Assembly: GCF_001513745.1 (NCBI RefSeq)
Contig: NZ_CP013382.1
Location: 1,736,001 to 1,800,000, forward strand
DNA length: 64,000 bases
Origin: Burkholderia humptydooensis
Lineage (GTDB): Bacteria; Pseudomonadota; Gammaproteobacteria; Burkholderiales; Burkholderiaceae
Direction of reading: 5' to 3'
In this document: positions 39,765 through 49,070 of the stretch, piece after piece
How positions within the stretch are numbered: position 1 is the stretch's first letter
How the letters are laid out: each line of letters opens with the position of its first letter
Position numbers and translations under genes: made by a program
Notes under the pieces: generated by a model
What the model saw: the letters and a program-made list of their open reading frames with translations, nothing else
What the model was told of the DNA's origin: nothing
The model's database searches: none

Positions 39765-40697
39765 GTGGCCAGCCCCCGCAAAGTCGTCATCACCTGCGCG
39801 CCGACGGGCGCGATCCATACGCCGTCGATGTCGCCGCATCTGCCCGTGACGCCGCGCGAGATCGAGGATGCCGCGGTCGCGGCGGCCGAAGCCGGCGCGG
39901 CGATCCTGCACCTGCACGCGCGCGATCCCGCCGACGGCCGGCCGACGCAGGACCCGGCCGTGTTCGCCGAATTCCTGCCGCGCATCAAGGCGCGCACCAA
40001 CGCGGTGATCAACATCACGACGGGCGGCAGCCCGCACATGACGGTCGCCGAGCGCCTGCGTCCCGCGCATCATTTCCAGCCCGAAGTCGCGTCGCTGAAC
40101 ATGGGCTCGATGAACTTCGGCCTGTATCCGATGCTCGAGCGCTTTCGCGAATTCCGGCATCCGTGGGAGCGCGAGCATCTTGAAAAGAGCCGCGATCTCG
40201 TGTTCAAGAACACGTTCGCCGACATCGAGACGATCCTCGCGAACTGCAGCGCGAACGGCACCCGCTTCGAATTCGAGTGCTACGACATTTCGCACCTGTA
40301 CAACCTCGCGCATTTCGTCGAGCGCGGGCTCGCGAAGCCGCCGTTCTTCATCCAGAGCGTGTTCGGGCTCCTCGGCGGCATCGGCGCGCATCCGGAGGAT
40401 CTCGCGCACATGCGCCGCACGGCGGACCGCCTGTTCGGCGGCGATTACGTGTGGTCGGTCCTCGGCACGGGCAAAAACCAGATTCCGCTCGCGACGATCG
40501 GCGCGGCCCAGGGCGCGAACGTGCGCGTCGGCATCGAGGATTCGCTGTGGATCGCGCCCGGCAAGCTCGCCGAATCGAGCGCCGCGCAGGTGCGCAAGAT
40601 TCGTCAGGTGCTCGAAGGATTGTCGCTCGAGATCGCGACGCCCGCCGACGCGCGCGCGATGCTCGCGCTCAAGGGCGGCGACGCGGTCAACTTCTGA
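39765..40697 (+). CDS. BKACE-family beta-keto acid cleavage enzyme (DUF849)
   Basis: A 310-residue Zn-dependent TIM barrel. VVITCAPTGAIHTPSMSPHL and AILHLHARDPADGRPT provide the family-defining start and the HxH metal ligands; FECYDISHLYNLAHF, FGLLGGIGAHPEDL and VRVGIEDSLWIAPG are other conserved blocks. These enzymes combine a beta-keto acid with acetyl-CoA to give acetoacetate (or an analogue) and a new CoA ester. The start is a GTG with AAAGGAG upstream. The particular keto acid (amino-hexanoate, dehydrocarnitine or other) cannot be read here. Confidence 0.9.
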   Translation: MASPRKVVITCAPTGAIHTPSMSPHLPVTPREIEDAAVAAAEAGAAILHLHARDPADGRPTQDPAVFAEFLPRIKARTNAVINITTGGSPHMTVAERLRPAHHFQPEVASLNMGSMNFGLYPMLERFREFRHPWEREHLEKSRDLVFKNTFADIETILANCSANGTRFEFECYDISHLYNLAHFVERGLAKPPFFIQSVFGLLGGIGAHPEDLAHMRRTADRLFGGDYVWSVLGTGKNQIPLATIGAAQGANVRVGIEDSLWIAPGKLAESSAAQVRKIRQVLEGLSLEIATPADARAMLALKGGDAVNF

Positions 40698-40893
40698 GCC
40701 CGCGCCGCCCGACCATTCGACACGCAAGCGCAGACACGCGGCATCGGCGCACGCCGATGCCCGGCAGGCCGCCTTTCGCCCCGCTCGCCCCGAGCGCCGC
40801 CGGCGCGCGGCCCGCGCATCTGCCCGTCATCTGCTGAACGCGGAGCGCCGTGCTTGCCGTGCGCTCCGGATCGCCTCTCACGGAGTCGCACCC

Positions 40894-42198
40894 ATGTCCG
40901 CACCCCATGCCGAAGCCCTCTATCCGCCTGTCGGCGACGCGCGCGCGTCGTTGAACCGCCTGCTGTTTCGCAAGCTGATGCCGATCCTGATCACCGCGTA
41001 CGTGATCAGCTTTCTCGACCGCACGAACATCGCGTTCGCGAAGCACTCGATGGCCATCGATCTCGGCCTCTCGTCGGCGGCATACGGCCTCGGCGCGGGG
41101 CTCTTCTTCCTCACGTACGCATTGTTCGAGATCCCGAGCAATCTGATCATGCATTGCGCCGGCGCACGGTTCTGGATCGCGCGGATCATGATCACGTGGG
41201 GCGCGCTGTCCGTCGCGATGGCACTCGTGCGCGGCGAAACCTCCTTCTACGCGATGCGGCTCCTGCTCGGCGCCGCGGAGGCCGGGCTCTTTCCGGGCGT
41301 GATGCTGTATCTGACCTACTGGTTCGGTCGCGAGGAACGCGCGCGCGCAACCGGCTATTTCCTGCTCGGCGTATGCGTCGCGAACATCGTCGGCGGCCCG
41401 CTCGCGGGCGCGCTGCTCGAGCTCGACGGCGCGCTCGGGCTGCACGGCTGGCAGTGGCTCTTCATCGTCGAAGGCGTTCCGGCGATCGCGCTCGCGTTCG
41501 TCATCTGGACCCGCCTGCCGGACCGGCCGAGCGACGCGCGCTGGCTCGCGCCCGAGCTCGGCCGCGCGCTCGAGCGCACGCTCGCGAACGAGCAGGCGGC
41601 GGGCACGGCGGCGCACGGCGCGCACGCGTTCGGCGCCGCGCTGCGCGATCCGCAGATCTGGCTCGCGATCTTCGTGTACTTCTGCCATCAATTGACGATC
41701 TACACGATGATCTTCTTCCTGCCCGGCATCATCGGCGAATCGGGACGCGTCACGCCGATCGTCGTCGGCCTGCTGAGCGCGATGCCGTGGATCGCCGCGG
41801 CGCTCGGCGCGGCGACGCTGCCGCGCTTCGCGCGCGATTCGTCGCGGTCGCGGCGGATTCTGTGCATGGGGCTCGCGGTGATGGCGGCGGGGCTCGTCTG
41901 CGCCGCGTATGCGCCGCCCGCGGCCGCGCTCGCGAGCGCGTGCGCGGCCGCGTCGATGTTCTTCGTCGTGCAGTCGATCGTCTTCACGTTTCCGGCCTCG
42001 CGCCTCGCGGGCAGCGCACTCGCGGGCGGGCTCGGCCTCGTCAACACGTGCGGCCTGCTCGGCGGCTTCGTCGGGCCCACCGTGGTCGGCGCGATCGAGC
42101 AGACGACCGGCCACGCGAAGAACGGCCTCGCGTTTCTCGCGATCGCGCTCGTCGTCGCCGCGTTCGCGAGCCTGCGGCTGCGTCACGGGCACGAGTGA
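40894..42198 (+). CDS. MFS transporter (ACS family) of the BKACE cluster
   Basis: A 434-residue transporter with 12 helices. ISFLDRTNIAFAKHSM, then GLGAGLFFLTYALFEIPSNL and GAAEAGLFPGVMLYLTYWF, places it in the anion:cation symporter family used for organic acids. It begins about 200 bp after the BKACE gene on the same strand and should import the substrate of the SDR/BKACE pair. It shows clear kinship with the MFS gene of the ara operon (same loop motifs). Confidence 0.88.
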   Translation: MSAPHAEALYPPVGDARASLNRLLFRKLMPILITAYVISFLDRTNIAFAKHSMAIDLGLSSAAYGLGAGLFFLTYALFEIPSNLIMHCAGARFWIARIMITWGALSVAMALVRGETSFYAMRLLLGAAEAGLFPGVMLYLTYWFGREERARATGYFLLGVCVANIVGGPLAGALLELDGALGLHGWQWLFIVEGVPAIALAFVIWTRLPDRPSDARWLAPELGRALERTLANEQAAGTAAHGAHAFGAALRDPQIWLAIFVYFCHQLTIYTMIFFLPGIIGESGRVTPIVVGLLSAMPWIAAALGAATLPRFARDSSRSRRILCMGLAVMAAGLVCAAYAPPAAALASACAAASMFFVVQSIVFTFPASRLAGSALAGGLGLVNTCGLLGGFVGPTVVGAIEQTTGHAKNGLAFLAIALVVAAFASLRLRHGHE

Positions 42199-42261
42199 CA
42201 GCATCGAACGCGGCGGGCGGTGAGCGGCAAGCGGCGGGCCGCATGCGTCCGCCGCCACGCG

Positions 42262-43518
42262 TCAGCGCGCGGCCGGGTAGTCGATGCGCTCGGGCACGCG
42301 GCGCATGATCACGTCGCCGCCGCGAATCGACAGCAGCGCCTTCGCCTGCCGCCGCAGCGCCTCGTAATCGTCGGACGCGTCGAGCACGACGAGATTCGCG
42401 GGGCGCCCCGGCTCGATTCCGTAGCGCTCGCCGAGATGCATCGCGCGCGCGCTGTGGTCGGTGACGAAATCGAGGCTGCGCGCGAGATCCTGATAGCCCA
42501 TCATGTGGCAGATGTGCAGTCCCGCATCGAGTGCGCGCAGGATGTTGCCGTTGCCGAGCGGATACCACGGATCGCGAATCGAATCCTGGCCGAAGCACAC
42601 GTTCATCCCGGCGCGGTCGAGCTCGGCGACGCGCGTGAGCCCGCGGCGCTTCGGGAACGTGTCGAAGCGGCCCTGCAGATGAATGCTCTCGGTCGGGCAC
42701 GAAATGAAGTTGATCTCCGAGCGCTTGAGCAGGCGAAACAGCTTCGAGCAGTACGCATTGTCATACGAGCCCATCGCGGTCGTGTGGCTCGCCGTCACGC
42801 GCGCGCCGATCCCGCGCACGCGCGCCTCTTCGGCGAGCACTTCGAGAAAGCGCGAGTTCGGATCGTCGGTCTCGTCGCAGTGCACGTCGACGAGGCAGCC
42901 GCTGCGCTCGGCGAGATCCATCAGGAACGCGATCGAGCTCACGCCCTGCTCGCGCGTGTTCTCGAAGTGCGGAATGCCGCCGACGACGTCCGCGCCCATC
43001 TCAATCGCCCGCTCCATCAGCGCGCGGCCGCCGTCGAACGATTCGATCCCTTCCTGCGGAAACGCGACGATCTGCAGATCGACCAGCCCGCGCGCCTCGG
43101 CCTTCACTTCGAGCATCGCCTCGAGCGCCGCAAGCGAAGGGTCGGTCACGTCGACGTGCGTGCGCACGTGCTGGATGCCGTGATCGCGCAGCATCCCGAT
43201 CGCCGCATGCGCGCGCGCCTTCGTGTCCTCGCGCGTGATCGTCGCCTTGCGCTGCGCCCAGCGCTCGATCCCCTCGAACAGCGTGCCGCTCATGTTCCAC
43301 TCGGGCTCGCCCGCCGTCAGCACCGCATCGAGGTGGATGTGCGGCTCGACGAGCGGCGGGATCACGAGCTTGCCGTCGACGTCGATTTCGTCCGCGCGCG
43401 GCGCGCCTTGCATGCCGATGCGCGCCGGCTGCGGCGTGACGCTCGCGATCGCGCCGCCGTCGAACGCGATGCTGAAAAGGCCGCTGCGCTTGCGCAGCGT
43501 CGCGTTGATGAGCTTCAT
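42262..43518 (-). CDS. codA: Cytosine deaminase-type amidohydrolase
   Basis: A 418-residue metal-dependent hydrolase. Ligands are visible: PHIHLDAVLTAG (HxH), VDVHCDETDDPN, ASHTTAMGSYDN and CFGQDSIRDPWY (Asp). This pattern is that of CodA. It would deaminate cytosine to uracil or a related cyclic amidine. AGGAG lies upstream; its ATG overlaps the TGA of the PucR gene by 1 base, so the two are coupled. Creatinine or isoguanine deaminase activity is a known variant in the family. Confidence 0.87.
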   Translation of the reverse strand: MKLINATLRKRSGLFSIAFDGGAIASVTPQPARIGMQGAPRADEIDVDGKLVIPPLVEPHIHLDAVLTAGEPEWNMSGTLFEGIERWAQRKATITREDTKARAHAAIGMLRDHGIQHVRTHVDVTDPSLAALEAMLEVKAEARGLVDLQIVAFPQEGIESFDGGRALMERAIEMGADVVGGIPHFENTREQGVSSIAFLMDLAERSGCLVDVHCDETDDPNSRFLEVLAEEARVRGIGARVTASHTTAMGSYDNAYCSKLFRLLKRSEINFISCPTESIHLQGRFDTFPKRRGLTRVAELDRAGMNVCFGQDSIRDPWYPLGNGNILRALDAGLHICHMMGYQDLARSLDFVTDHSARAMHLGERYGIEPGRPANLVVLDASDDYEALRRQAKALLSIRGGDVIMRRVPERIDYPAAR

Positions 43519-44750
43519 CAGAACTCCTGTCGTTGCGTGTCCGACATCCGCCAAGCGAGCAGCGCGACGGATGCGTTCAACCGAAAATACGGATCGGAGA
43601 GCGATTGCCCCGATTGCGTCTCGATCCTGCGCAGCCGGTGATTGAGCGTGTTGCGATGGATCGACAGTTGCTCGGCCGCCTTGATCGCGTTGCCGTTTTC
43701 CTGAAGCAGCGCTTCGAGCGTTTCGATCAGCATCGTCGGATGCTTGCGGTTGCTGTCGAGCAGATTGCCGAGCGTTTCCTTCACGAAGCCGTCGATCAGC
43801 GTCGGATCGGGAATGGCGGCGAGCAGCTTCAGCACGCCCAGCTCGCTGTAGTCGCACAGCCCCTGCCCCGCGCGCATGCCCTCGGCGACGCCGAGCGCCT
43901 GCCGCGCCTCGGCGAGCCCGCGGCAGTAATGGCGCGCGGCGCCGACCGTCGACGAGATCCCGACGAACAGCGTGAGCGGGCCGATCTGCCGGTTCAACGC
44001 GTCGCGCAGCGCGCCGAGCGCGAGCTTGTGCTTCCTGAAACGCGGATCGTCGCACGGCAGCAGCAGCACGAACAGTTCGCCCTGCTCGACCACCGGCAGC
44101 GCGCCGTCCTCGTCGCGCAGCCAGTCGTCCAGGCCGCGCTGCACCGTCTGCCGCGCATCCTGCAGCAGCGCCTCCGCCGCGGCCGGATCGCGGCCGTCGA
44201 AGAGCGCGGGCACGCCCGCGAGCCGCAGCGCGACGACGCGGCGCGGCCGATCGAGCGCGAGCTGGAGGTTGCGCGCGCGATGGGCCGCGATGTCGATGCT
44301 CGGGTAATCGCCCGTCAGCAACTGGTTCACGATGTCGCGCTGCGAGCGCAGCGTGTTCTCGTGCCGCACGAGCGCGGTGCCGATCAACTGCGTGACGATC
44401 ACCATCTTCAGCAGATACGGCTGCTCGATCAGCACGATCTCGAGCTGCTCGGCAAGCGCGACGACCGAATCGGGAATGCGGCGAATGAACGCCTCGCCCG
44501 TCAGGATCACCATCCCGGCGATGCGGCTCTTCGCGCCTTCGCGAATCAGTTGCAGCAGGTTCGCCTCGTCGCGCGGATGATTGATCCCGGTGACGAACAC
44601 GAGCTCGCCGCCCATCACCCAGTCGGCGATGCCTTCGTTCTCCGCGACGTAGTACCAGCGCACCGGCCGTTGCATGCCGCGCTCGCCCGCGCGCAGCGCG
44701 AGCTCTTCGAGACCGGGCAACTGCAGGATCTCGCCCACGGTCAGACTCAT
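43518..44750 (-). CDS. PucR-family purine/pyrimidine catabolism regulator
   Basis: A 410-residue regulator. The N-terminal PucR domain (MSLTVGEILQLPGLEELAL, residues 1-120) is followed by a GGDEF-like middle (about 160-290). The C-terminal HTH_30 region has LLQENGNAIKAAEQLSIHRN, then TLNHRLRRIE. PucR-type proteins sense purine/pyrimidine breakdown signals and activate the operon. It sits between the permease (5 bp upstream) and the deaminase (overlapping) genes, so it is made together with its targets. Confidence 0.88.
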   Translation of the reverse strand: MSLTVGEILQLPGLEELALRAGERGMQRPVRWYYVAENEGIADWVMGGELVFVTGINHPRDEANLLQLIREGAKSRIAGMVILTGEAFIRRIPDSVVALAEQLEIVLIEQPYLLKMVIVTQLIGTALVRHENTLRSQRDIVNQLLTGDYPSIDIAAHRARNLQLALDRPRRVVALRLAGVPALFDGRDPAAAEALLQDARQTVQRGLDDWLRDEDGALPVVEQGELFVLLLPCDDPRFRKHKLALGALRDALNRQIGPLTLFVGISSTVGAARHYCRGLAEARQALGVAEGMRAGQGLCDYSELGVLKLLAAIPDPTLIDGFVKETLGNLLDSNRKHPTMLIETLEALLQENGNAIKAAEQLSIHRNTLNHRLRRIETQSGQSLSDPYFRLNASVALLAWRMSDTQRQEF

Positions 44751-44754
44751 CGCT

Positions 44755-46017
44755 TCACTCCCCCTGGACCGACGGCGCACGCGCGGTTCGGCCCGCGATC
44801 TGCACGAACACGACATAGCAGAGCGACGACGCAGCGATGCCCACGAGCGGCGCGATCCACGGCGACGCGTATGCGAGCGCCGCGCCGATCGCATACGCGG
44901 CGAGCCCGGCGGCGTTCAAGCGCGGCAGCCGCGCGGTCGCGATCGCCGGATAGCGGCCGCGGTGGCGATACCAGAAGTCGGCGAGCATCACGCCGCCGAC
45001 GGGCGGAATGATCGAGCCGAGCAGGATCAGGAACGGAATCAGCAGTTCGTACATGCCGCCGATCGCGAGCACGATGCCGAGCACCGCGCCGGCGAGCGTC
45101 AGCGTGCGGCGGCGCTCGCTGCGCAACAGATGGCACGCGGCCGCCGATACGTTGTAGATCGTCGGCCCCTGGATCGTCCACAGGTTCAGGCAGAGCATCA
45201 CGACGGCCGCGATCGACAGCCCTTGCAGCATCATCACTTCGACGATGTCGGACTGCTGATAGACGATCGCGCAGTACGCGCCCGCGACGATCATCAACCC
45301 GTTGCCGACGAAAAAGCCGATCATGCTCGCCGCGACGGCCGCGCGGCCGCTTTTCGCGAGCCGCGTCCAGTTCGTCGCCTGCGTCGCGCCGCTCGCGAAC
45401 GTGCCGAACACCATCGTGACCGCGGCGGCGAAGCTCATCGGCTGCGTCGGCACGATCTTCGCGAGGCCCGGCCAGCCGCCGACGTCGCGCGTCGCGATCC
45501 ACATCGACGTGACGAGCAGCACGAACATCAGCGGCACCGACACGCGCGACAGCGCGTCCATCCCGCGATAGCCGACGATCGCGGTGATCGAGAAGCCGAA
45601 TCCGAACAGCACCATCAGCGGCGTCGTCACCGACGCGGGCCAGCCGAGCATCTTGACGAGCACGATCGCGACAGTCGCGGTGCCCCACGCGTACCAGCCG
45701 AGCTCGGCGAAGCCGAGCAGGAAATCGGACAGCTTGCTGCCGACTTCGCCGAAGCAGAAGCGCCCCATCAGCACCGAATTCAGCCCGCTGCGCGACGCGA
45801 CGAACGCGAGCGCGGCCGCGTAGGCGGCGAGCAGCAGATTGCCGACGACCGCGACCCACACCATGTCGACGACGCGAAACGCGACGCCGATCTTGCCGCC
45901 CGCGAACATCGTGCCCGTGAAGAACGTGAAGCTGAGCAGCACCATCGTGATCGACAGTGCGCCTTTGCGCTCGTGCGCCGGCACCTCGCTCAATGAAAAT
46001 TCGCCCCGTGTCGCCAT
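44755..46017 (-). CDS. codB: Cytosine permease-like NCS1 transporter
   Basis: A 420-residue membrane protein of the nucleobase:cation symporter-1 family with about 12 helices. MVLLSFTFFTGTMFAGGKIG and VASRSGLNSVLMGRFCFGEV are CodB-like; AGYDALS-type blocks are replaced by VGYRGMDALSRVSVP. The transporter would import the base used by the deaminase. GGAGG lies 9 bases before the ATG. It is the first gene of the codB-pucR-codA transcript. Confidence 0.86.
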   Translation of the reverse strand: MATRGEFSLSEVPAHERKGALSITMVLLSFTFFTGTMFAGGKIGVAFRVVDMVWVAVVGNLLLAAYAAALAFVASRSGLNSVLMGRFCFGEVGSKLSDFLLGFAELGWYAWGTATVAIVLVKMLGWPASVTTPLMVLFGFGFSITAIVGYRGMDALSRVSVPLMFVLLVTSMWIATRDVGGWPGLAKIVPTQPMSFAAAVTMVFGTFASGATQATNWTRLAKSGRAAVAASMIGFFVGNGLMIVAGAYCAIVYQQSDIVEVMMLQGLSIAAVVMLCLNLWTIQGPTIYNVSAAACHLLRSERRRTLTLAGAVLGIVLAIGGMYELLIPFLILLGSIIPPVGGVMLADFWYRHRGRYPAIATARLPRLNAAGLAAYAIGAALAYASPWIAPLVGIAASSLCYVVFVQIAGRTARAPSVQGE

Positions 46018-46490
46018 GTCTTTTGGCCTCCAGCATTTCAGCGTGAACGGATGATGCCCGGCCAATAAAGCCGCCGCATCCCGATTCGGACAATTAATAC
46101 CGAAATCGAACTCGAGTACGGCAAAGCGGACAATTCCCGTCATTCACCTTGCACAAGCGACATCCATCATGCCGCTACCCGGCCGCCATTTTACTGTGCA
46201 AAGCGCTCAACGCAATCACACGATCAAAGAGGAATAATTCGAGCGGCGAAAACCGGTTCGCGCGGGTATTGAAATAATTGCCGATAATGCCCGGATTTTG
46301 GCTGACATATTTTCGGGAAATCGGTTAGCGAGCGCTCGCAGAAAAAGCGCGCTGAAAAATGCAGCGAGAACGGTGCGCGCATCCGGCGGCTCGCGCGGCC
46401 GGCCAATCGTCGGATGATAGGCGGACGGATCGATTGGCCGATTGCGCGGCGCGACGGAAAGCGGTGCGAAGCGAATGCGCTACGGCTCGC
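46018..46490. other. Promoter region of the cod operon and spacer
   Basis: About 470 bp on the upstream side of codB. A moderately AT-rich stretch (46200-46330, with aataattcgag and aaataattgccgataat) is probably the operon promoter area. No gene was seen; the region also forms the tail of the VOC gene transcript. Confidence 0.4.
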
Positions 46491-46955
46491 TCATCGCCAG
46501 CCTTCGATCGAAAGCCCGCTGTGATGCGCGGCTTCTTCGCGCGACACGCGGCGCACCGTCTGGCCGAACGTCCAGACGTGCCGCTCCGGGTCGCGCGCGC
46601 GATACGTGCGGTCGCCGTAGAACTGATCGGCGGGCTCCTGCAGGATCACGGCGCCCGCGGCGCGGGCCCGTTCGCAATGCGCGTCGATGTCGGATTGGAG
46701 TTGCACGTGCACGCACTGCGTATTCTTGCCGTCGAGCGACTCGGGGCTGACCGCGAAGTCGCTCCAGCCGCCCGCGCCGATCATCACGATGCCGTCGCCG
46801 AACGACATCTCGGCGTGCGCGATGCGCCCTTGCGCATCGCTGACGACGACGCAGCGCGCGAAGCCGAATGCGCGCTCGAGCCATTCGAGCGCGGCGCGCG
46901 GATCGCGGTAGAACACCGCGCTGCTCAACGACGGGCGATGGGACGTGGCATTCAT
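46491..46955 (-). CDS. Glyoxalase/VOC-superfamily protein
   Basis: A 154-residue VOC protein. SSAVFYRDPRAALEWLERAF and GFARCVVVSDAQGRIAHAEM start the first beta-alpha module, and VHVQLQSDIDAHCERARAAG with YGDRTYRARDPERHVWTFGQ forms the second; metal residues His/Glu are plausible in AHAEM and RHVW. It belongs to the PhnB-like group; a small-molecule lyase or resistance role cannot be fixed. A clean inverted repeat precedes the gene. Confidence 0.85.
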   Translation of the reverse strand: MNATSHRPSLSSAVFYRDPRAALEWLERAFGFARCVVVSDAQGRIAHAEMSFGDGIVMIGAGGWSDFAVSPESLDGKNTQCVHVQLQSDIDAHCERARAAGAVILQEPADQFYGDRTYRARDPERHVWTFGQTVRRVSREEAAHHSGLSIEGWR

Positions 46956-46973
46956 CGGAACGGCTCCTCCGGT

Positions 46974-46999
46974 GTTGACGAAGCACCACTGTCGTCAAC
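46974..46999. promoter_or_regulatory. Perfect 8-bp inverted repeat before the VOC gene
   Basis: GTTGACGA ... TCGTCAAC with a 10-base spacer lies 18 bp upstream of the VOC start. This is an operator-like arrangement for a dimeric repressor; the regulator is unknown. Confidence 0.5.
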
Positions 47000-47074
47000 G
47001 CCGCAGGCGGCGTCAAGCCATAAATTCGGGCTCCGTCCCTTACCCGTGCGCGACGCGGCGCGGTGCCGGAACCG

Positions 47075-48229
47075 TTAGAAGCGCGTGCGCAGGCCGACCG
47101 CCGCGACGACCTGATTGCCCGTCGACGACGCGCCGCCCGCGGTATTGATCATCGCGACGTAATTGCGGCCCGACGCGTGCTGGTACATCCCTTCGAGGTA
47201 GACGTCGGTGCGCAGCGACAAACGGTACACCGCCTGCAGATCGACCTGATGCCACTTCGGATCGGAACCGTATTTGACGGTGTTGTCGACGTGGCCGTCC
47301 GTGTACGTGTACGCGCCGCCGATGCTGAATGCGGGCGTCAACTGATACTTGCCGTTCAGTTCGTAGTTGTCGAAGCGCACCGTGCCGCCCGTCGAGCCGA
47401 ACGACGCCGTGTTCTCGTATTCGGCGCGCGTGTAGACGAAGCCGACCGTCGCCGGGCCGAACGCGTAGTTCAGGCCGCCGCCGTACGAGCGCATCCGGTC
47501 CGCGCCGAGCGAGAAGCCGCCCTTGCCGTTCGCCGCCGATTCGACGATGTCGACCGCGCCCGGGCTGCCCGCCGTCGTCCCCTTCGAGCCGTTGATCTGC
47601 AGGTAGCCGGCCGCGACGTTCAGCGGCCCGCGCGTGTAGCTCGCGCCGAAGCTGTATGCGCGGTTCGTCGCGAAATCGGTGCTGTTCGACATCGCGTACA
47701 TGCCGCCGAACTTGAAGCCCGCGTACGTGTTGCTCGTGTACTTGATCGCGTTGTTGATCCGCAGCGAGTGGTTCAGGTTGTCGTTGTCGAACGGATGCGC
47801 GAAGCTCGCGTCGCCGAACGTGCCCGCCGTCGCCGACAGCGGCGCGACGAAATCGACGAGCGAATCGTATTGCCGGCCGATCGTCAGGGTGCCGAAACGA
47901 TTGTCGGACAGCCCGACGTACGCGAACCGGCCGAACAGCCGGCCGTCCTGGCCGAGCTTGCCGTTCTCGGCGTTCAAGCCGTTCTCCAGCACGAACAGTG
48001 CCTTCAGGCCGCCGCCGAGATCCTCGGCGCCGCGCACGCCGAAGCGGCTGCCGTTCACCGCGCCTGTCGTCGCCTGCACGAGGCCGCCGTGCGAATTGCC
48101 GCTCGCGACGTTGTTCGTGTACATGATGCCCGCGTCGATCAGGCCGTACAGCGTGACCGAGCTCTGCGCGTGCGCGGCCGTCGCGGCCAGAACCCCTGCG
48201 GTTGCGCATGCAAACCGGATGTTTTTCAC
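47075..48229 (-). CDS. Outer-membrane porin (Burkholderia OpcP-like)
   Basis: A 384-residue 16-strand porin. The signal peptide [20 protein letters not shown] ends at AQ; the mature part begins [18 protein letters not shown], then [34 protein letters not shown] turns and a C-terminal Phe. It belongs to the Gram-negative porin family (Porin_4). It should form trimeric diffusion channels. The start is GTG with AAGGAG 9 bases upstream. No co-transcribed gene is evident. Confidence 0.93.
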   Translation of the reverse strand: MKNIRFACATAGVLAATAAHAQSSVTLYGLIDAGIMYTNNVASGNSHGGLVQATTGAVNGSRFGVRGAEDLGGGLKALFVLENGLNAENGKLGQDGRLFGRFAYVGLSDNRFGTLTIGRQYDSLVDFVAPLSATAGTFGDASFAHPFDNDNLNHSLRINNAIKYTSNTYAGFKFGGMYAMSNSTDFATNRAYSFGASYTRGPLNVAAGYLQINGSKGTTAGSPGAVDIVESAANGKGGFSLGADRMRSYGGGLNYAFGPATVGFVYTRAEYENTASFGSTGGTVRFDNYELNGKYQLTPAFSIGGAYTYTDGHVDNTVKYGSDPKWHQVDLQAVYRLSLRTDVYLEGMYQHASGRNYVAMINTAGGASSTGNQVVAAVGLRTRF

Positions 48230-48549
48230 AACGAAACTCCTTGTTGATTGGAATGAAACGACTCGATCCGACGACGGTCGAGTTTAGGGATTCGTTCGCT
48301 CCGGATCTGCGGCCCGATGCGCAGCGCTTCTTTGCGCAGGCCGGAACGAACGGACACATTTCCGTCACGAAGCCTCGCCCCGATCGGCCGCGTGACGCGC
48401 GCCGCGCGCCCTTCAGTGTTGTGCAATCTGGAAGGCTGCGTGCCGGCGCGGCCGGTTTTTCCGCGCGCGGCGGCTGCGTAGACTTTGCCTCGTCAGTTCG
48501 GGGCGCCGAACCGCGAACTGCATCGAATCGAATCACACTGGAGGTCATC
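48230..48549. other. Divergent intergenic region between porin and DUF4148 genes
   Basis: About 320 bp between the GTG of the porin and the TTG of the DUF4148 gene. It should hold both promoters; no other gene is visible. Confidence 0.4.
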
Positions 48550-48852
48550 TTGAAATCGATCGTCGTCACCGCTGCCGCCGCCCTCGTGCTCGCCGCACCG
48601 GCCGTCTCGTTTGCCCAGTCGTCGAACGGCTCGCTCACGCGCGCGCAAGTCATTCAGGAACTCGTCGATCTGGAATCCGTCGGCTATCAGCCGTCGCGCG
48701 GCAACGACAACACCTACCCCGACGACATCCAGGCCGCCCAGCGCCGTCTCGACGCGAAGCGCCTCGCCGCACGCAAGACGGCCGAGGCCGCGCACGGTCC
48801 GGCCGTCGCGGGAGCGGCACAAGCGGGCAAGCCCGCGGCCGGCGCGCAGTAA
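48550..48852 (+). CDS. DUF4148 exported protein
   Basis: A 100-residue secreted protein: signal peptide ([20 protein letters not shown], cut after AQ), then the DUF4148 core [20 protein letters not shown] and [20 protein letters not shown], and a low-complexity Ala/Gly tail. The family is Burkholderiales-specific and of unknown function. The only credible start is a TTG, with GGAGG five bases upstream; earlier in-frame codons lie in non-coding DNA. A strong terminator follows. Confidence 0.85.
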   Translation: MKSIVVTAAAALVLAAPAVSFAQSSNGSLTRAQVIQELVDLESVGYQPSRGNDNTYPDDIQAAQRRLDAKRLAARKTAEAAHGPAVAGAAQAGKPAAGAQ

Positions 48853-48897
48853 GCGGGCATCGCTCGGGAGGCATCGTTCAGGGAGACATCGTCGGTG

Positions 48898-48929
48898 AAG
48901 AGGCGGGCGCGATGCGCCGCCTCTTTTTT
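48898..48929 (+). terminator. Intrinsic terminator after the DUF4148 gene
   Basis: A stem of aagaggcgg against ccgcctctt, with an inner cgc/gcg pair, is followed by six T residues. It lies 45 bp after the stop. Confidence 0.88.
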
Positions 48930-49003
48930 GTCGTCTCGCCGTCGCGCGGCCGCCCCCTTTCGATCGCGCGAACGAACGCCGCGCGTCGCCGAAGCCGAGC
49001 CCG

Positions 49004-49042
49004 CGACATGCGACATGCGACATGCGACATGCAGGCGACATG
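49004..49042. repeat. Heptanucleotide repeat (CGACATG)
   Basis: Four perfect copies of CGACATG, then a fifth after a 4-base break (cagg). It sits downstream of the DUF4148 terminator and about 30 bp past the end of the LysR gene; non-coding, likely variable in length. Confidence 0.8.
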
Positions 49043-49070
49043 CCGGCGCCGACATCGACGCATGGATCAC

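Noticed and set aside
49004..49042. Phase-variable tract inside a gene
   Set aside because: The heptamer repeat is outside the DUF4148 and LysR coding regions.
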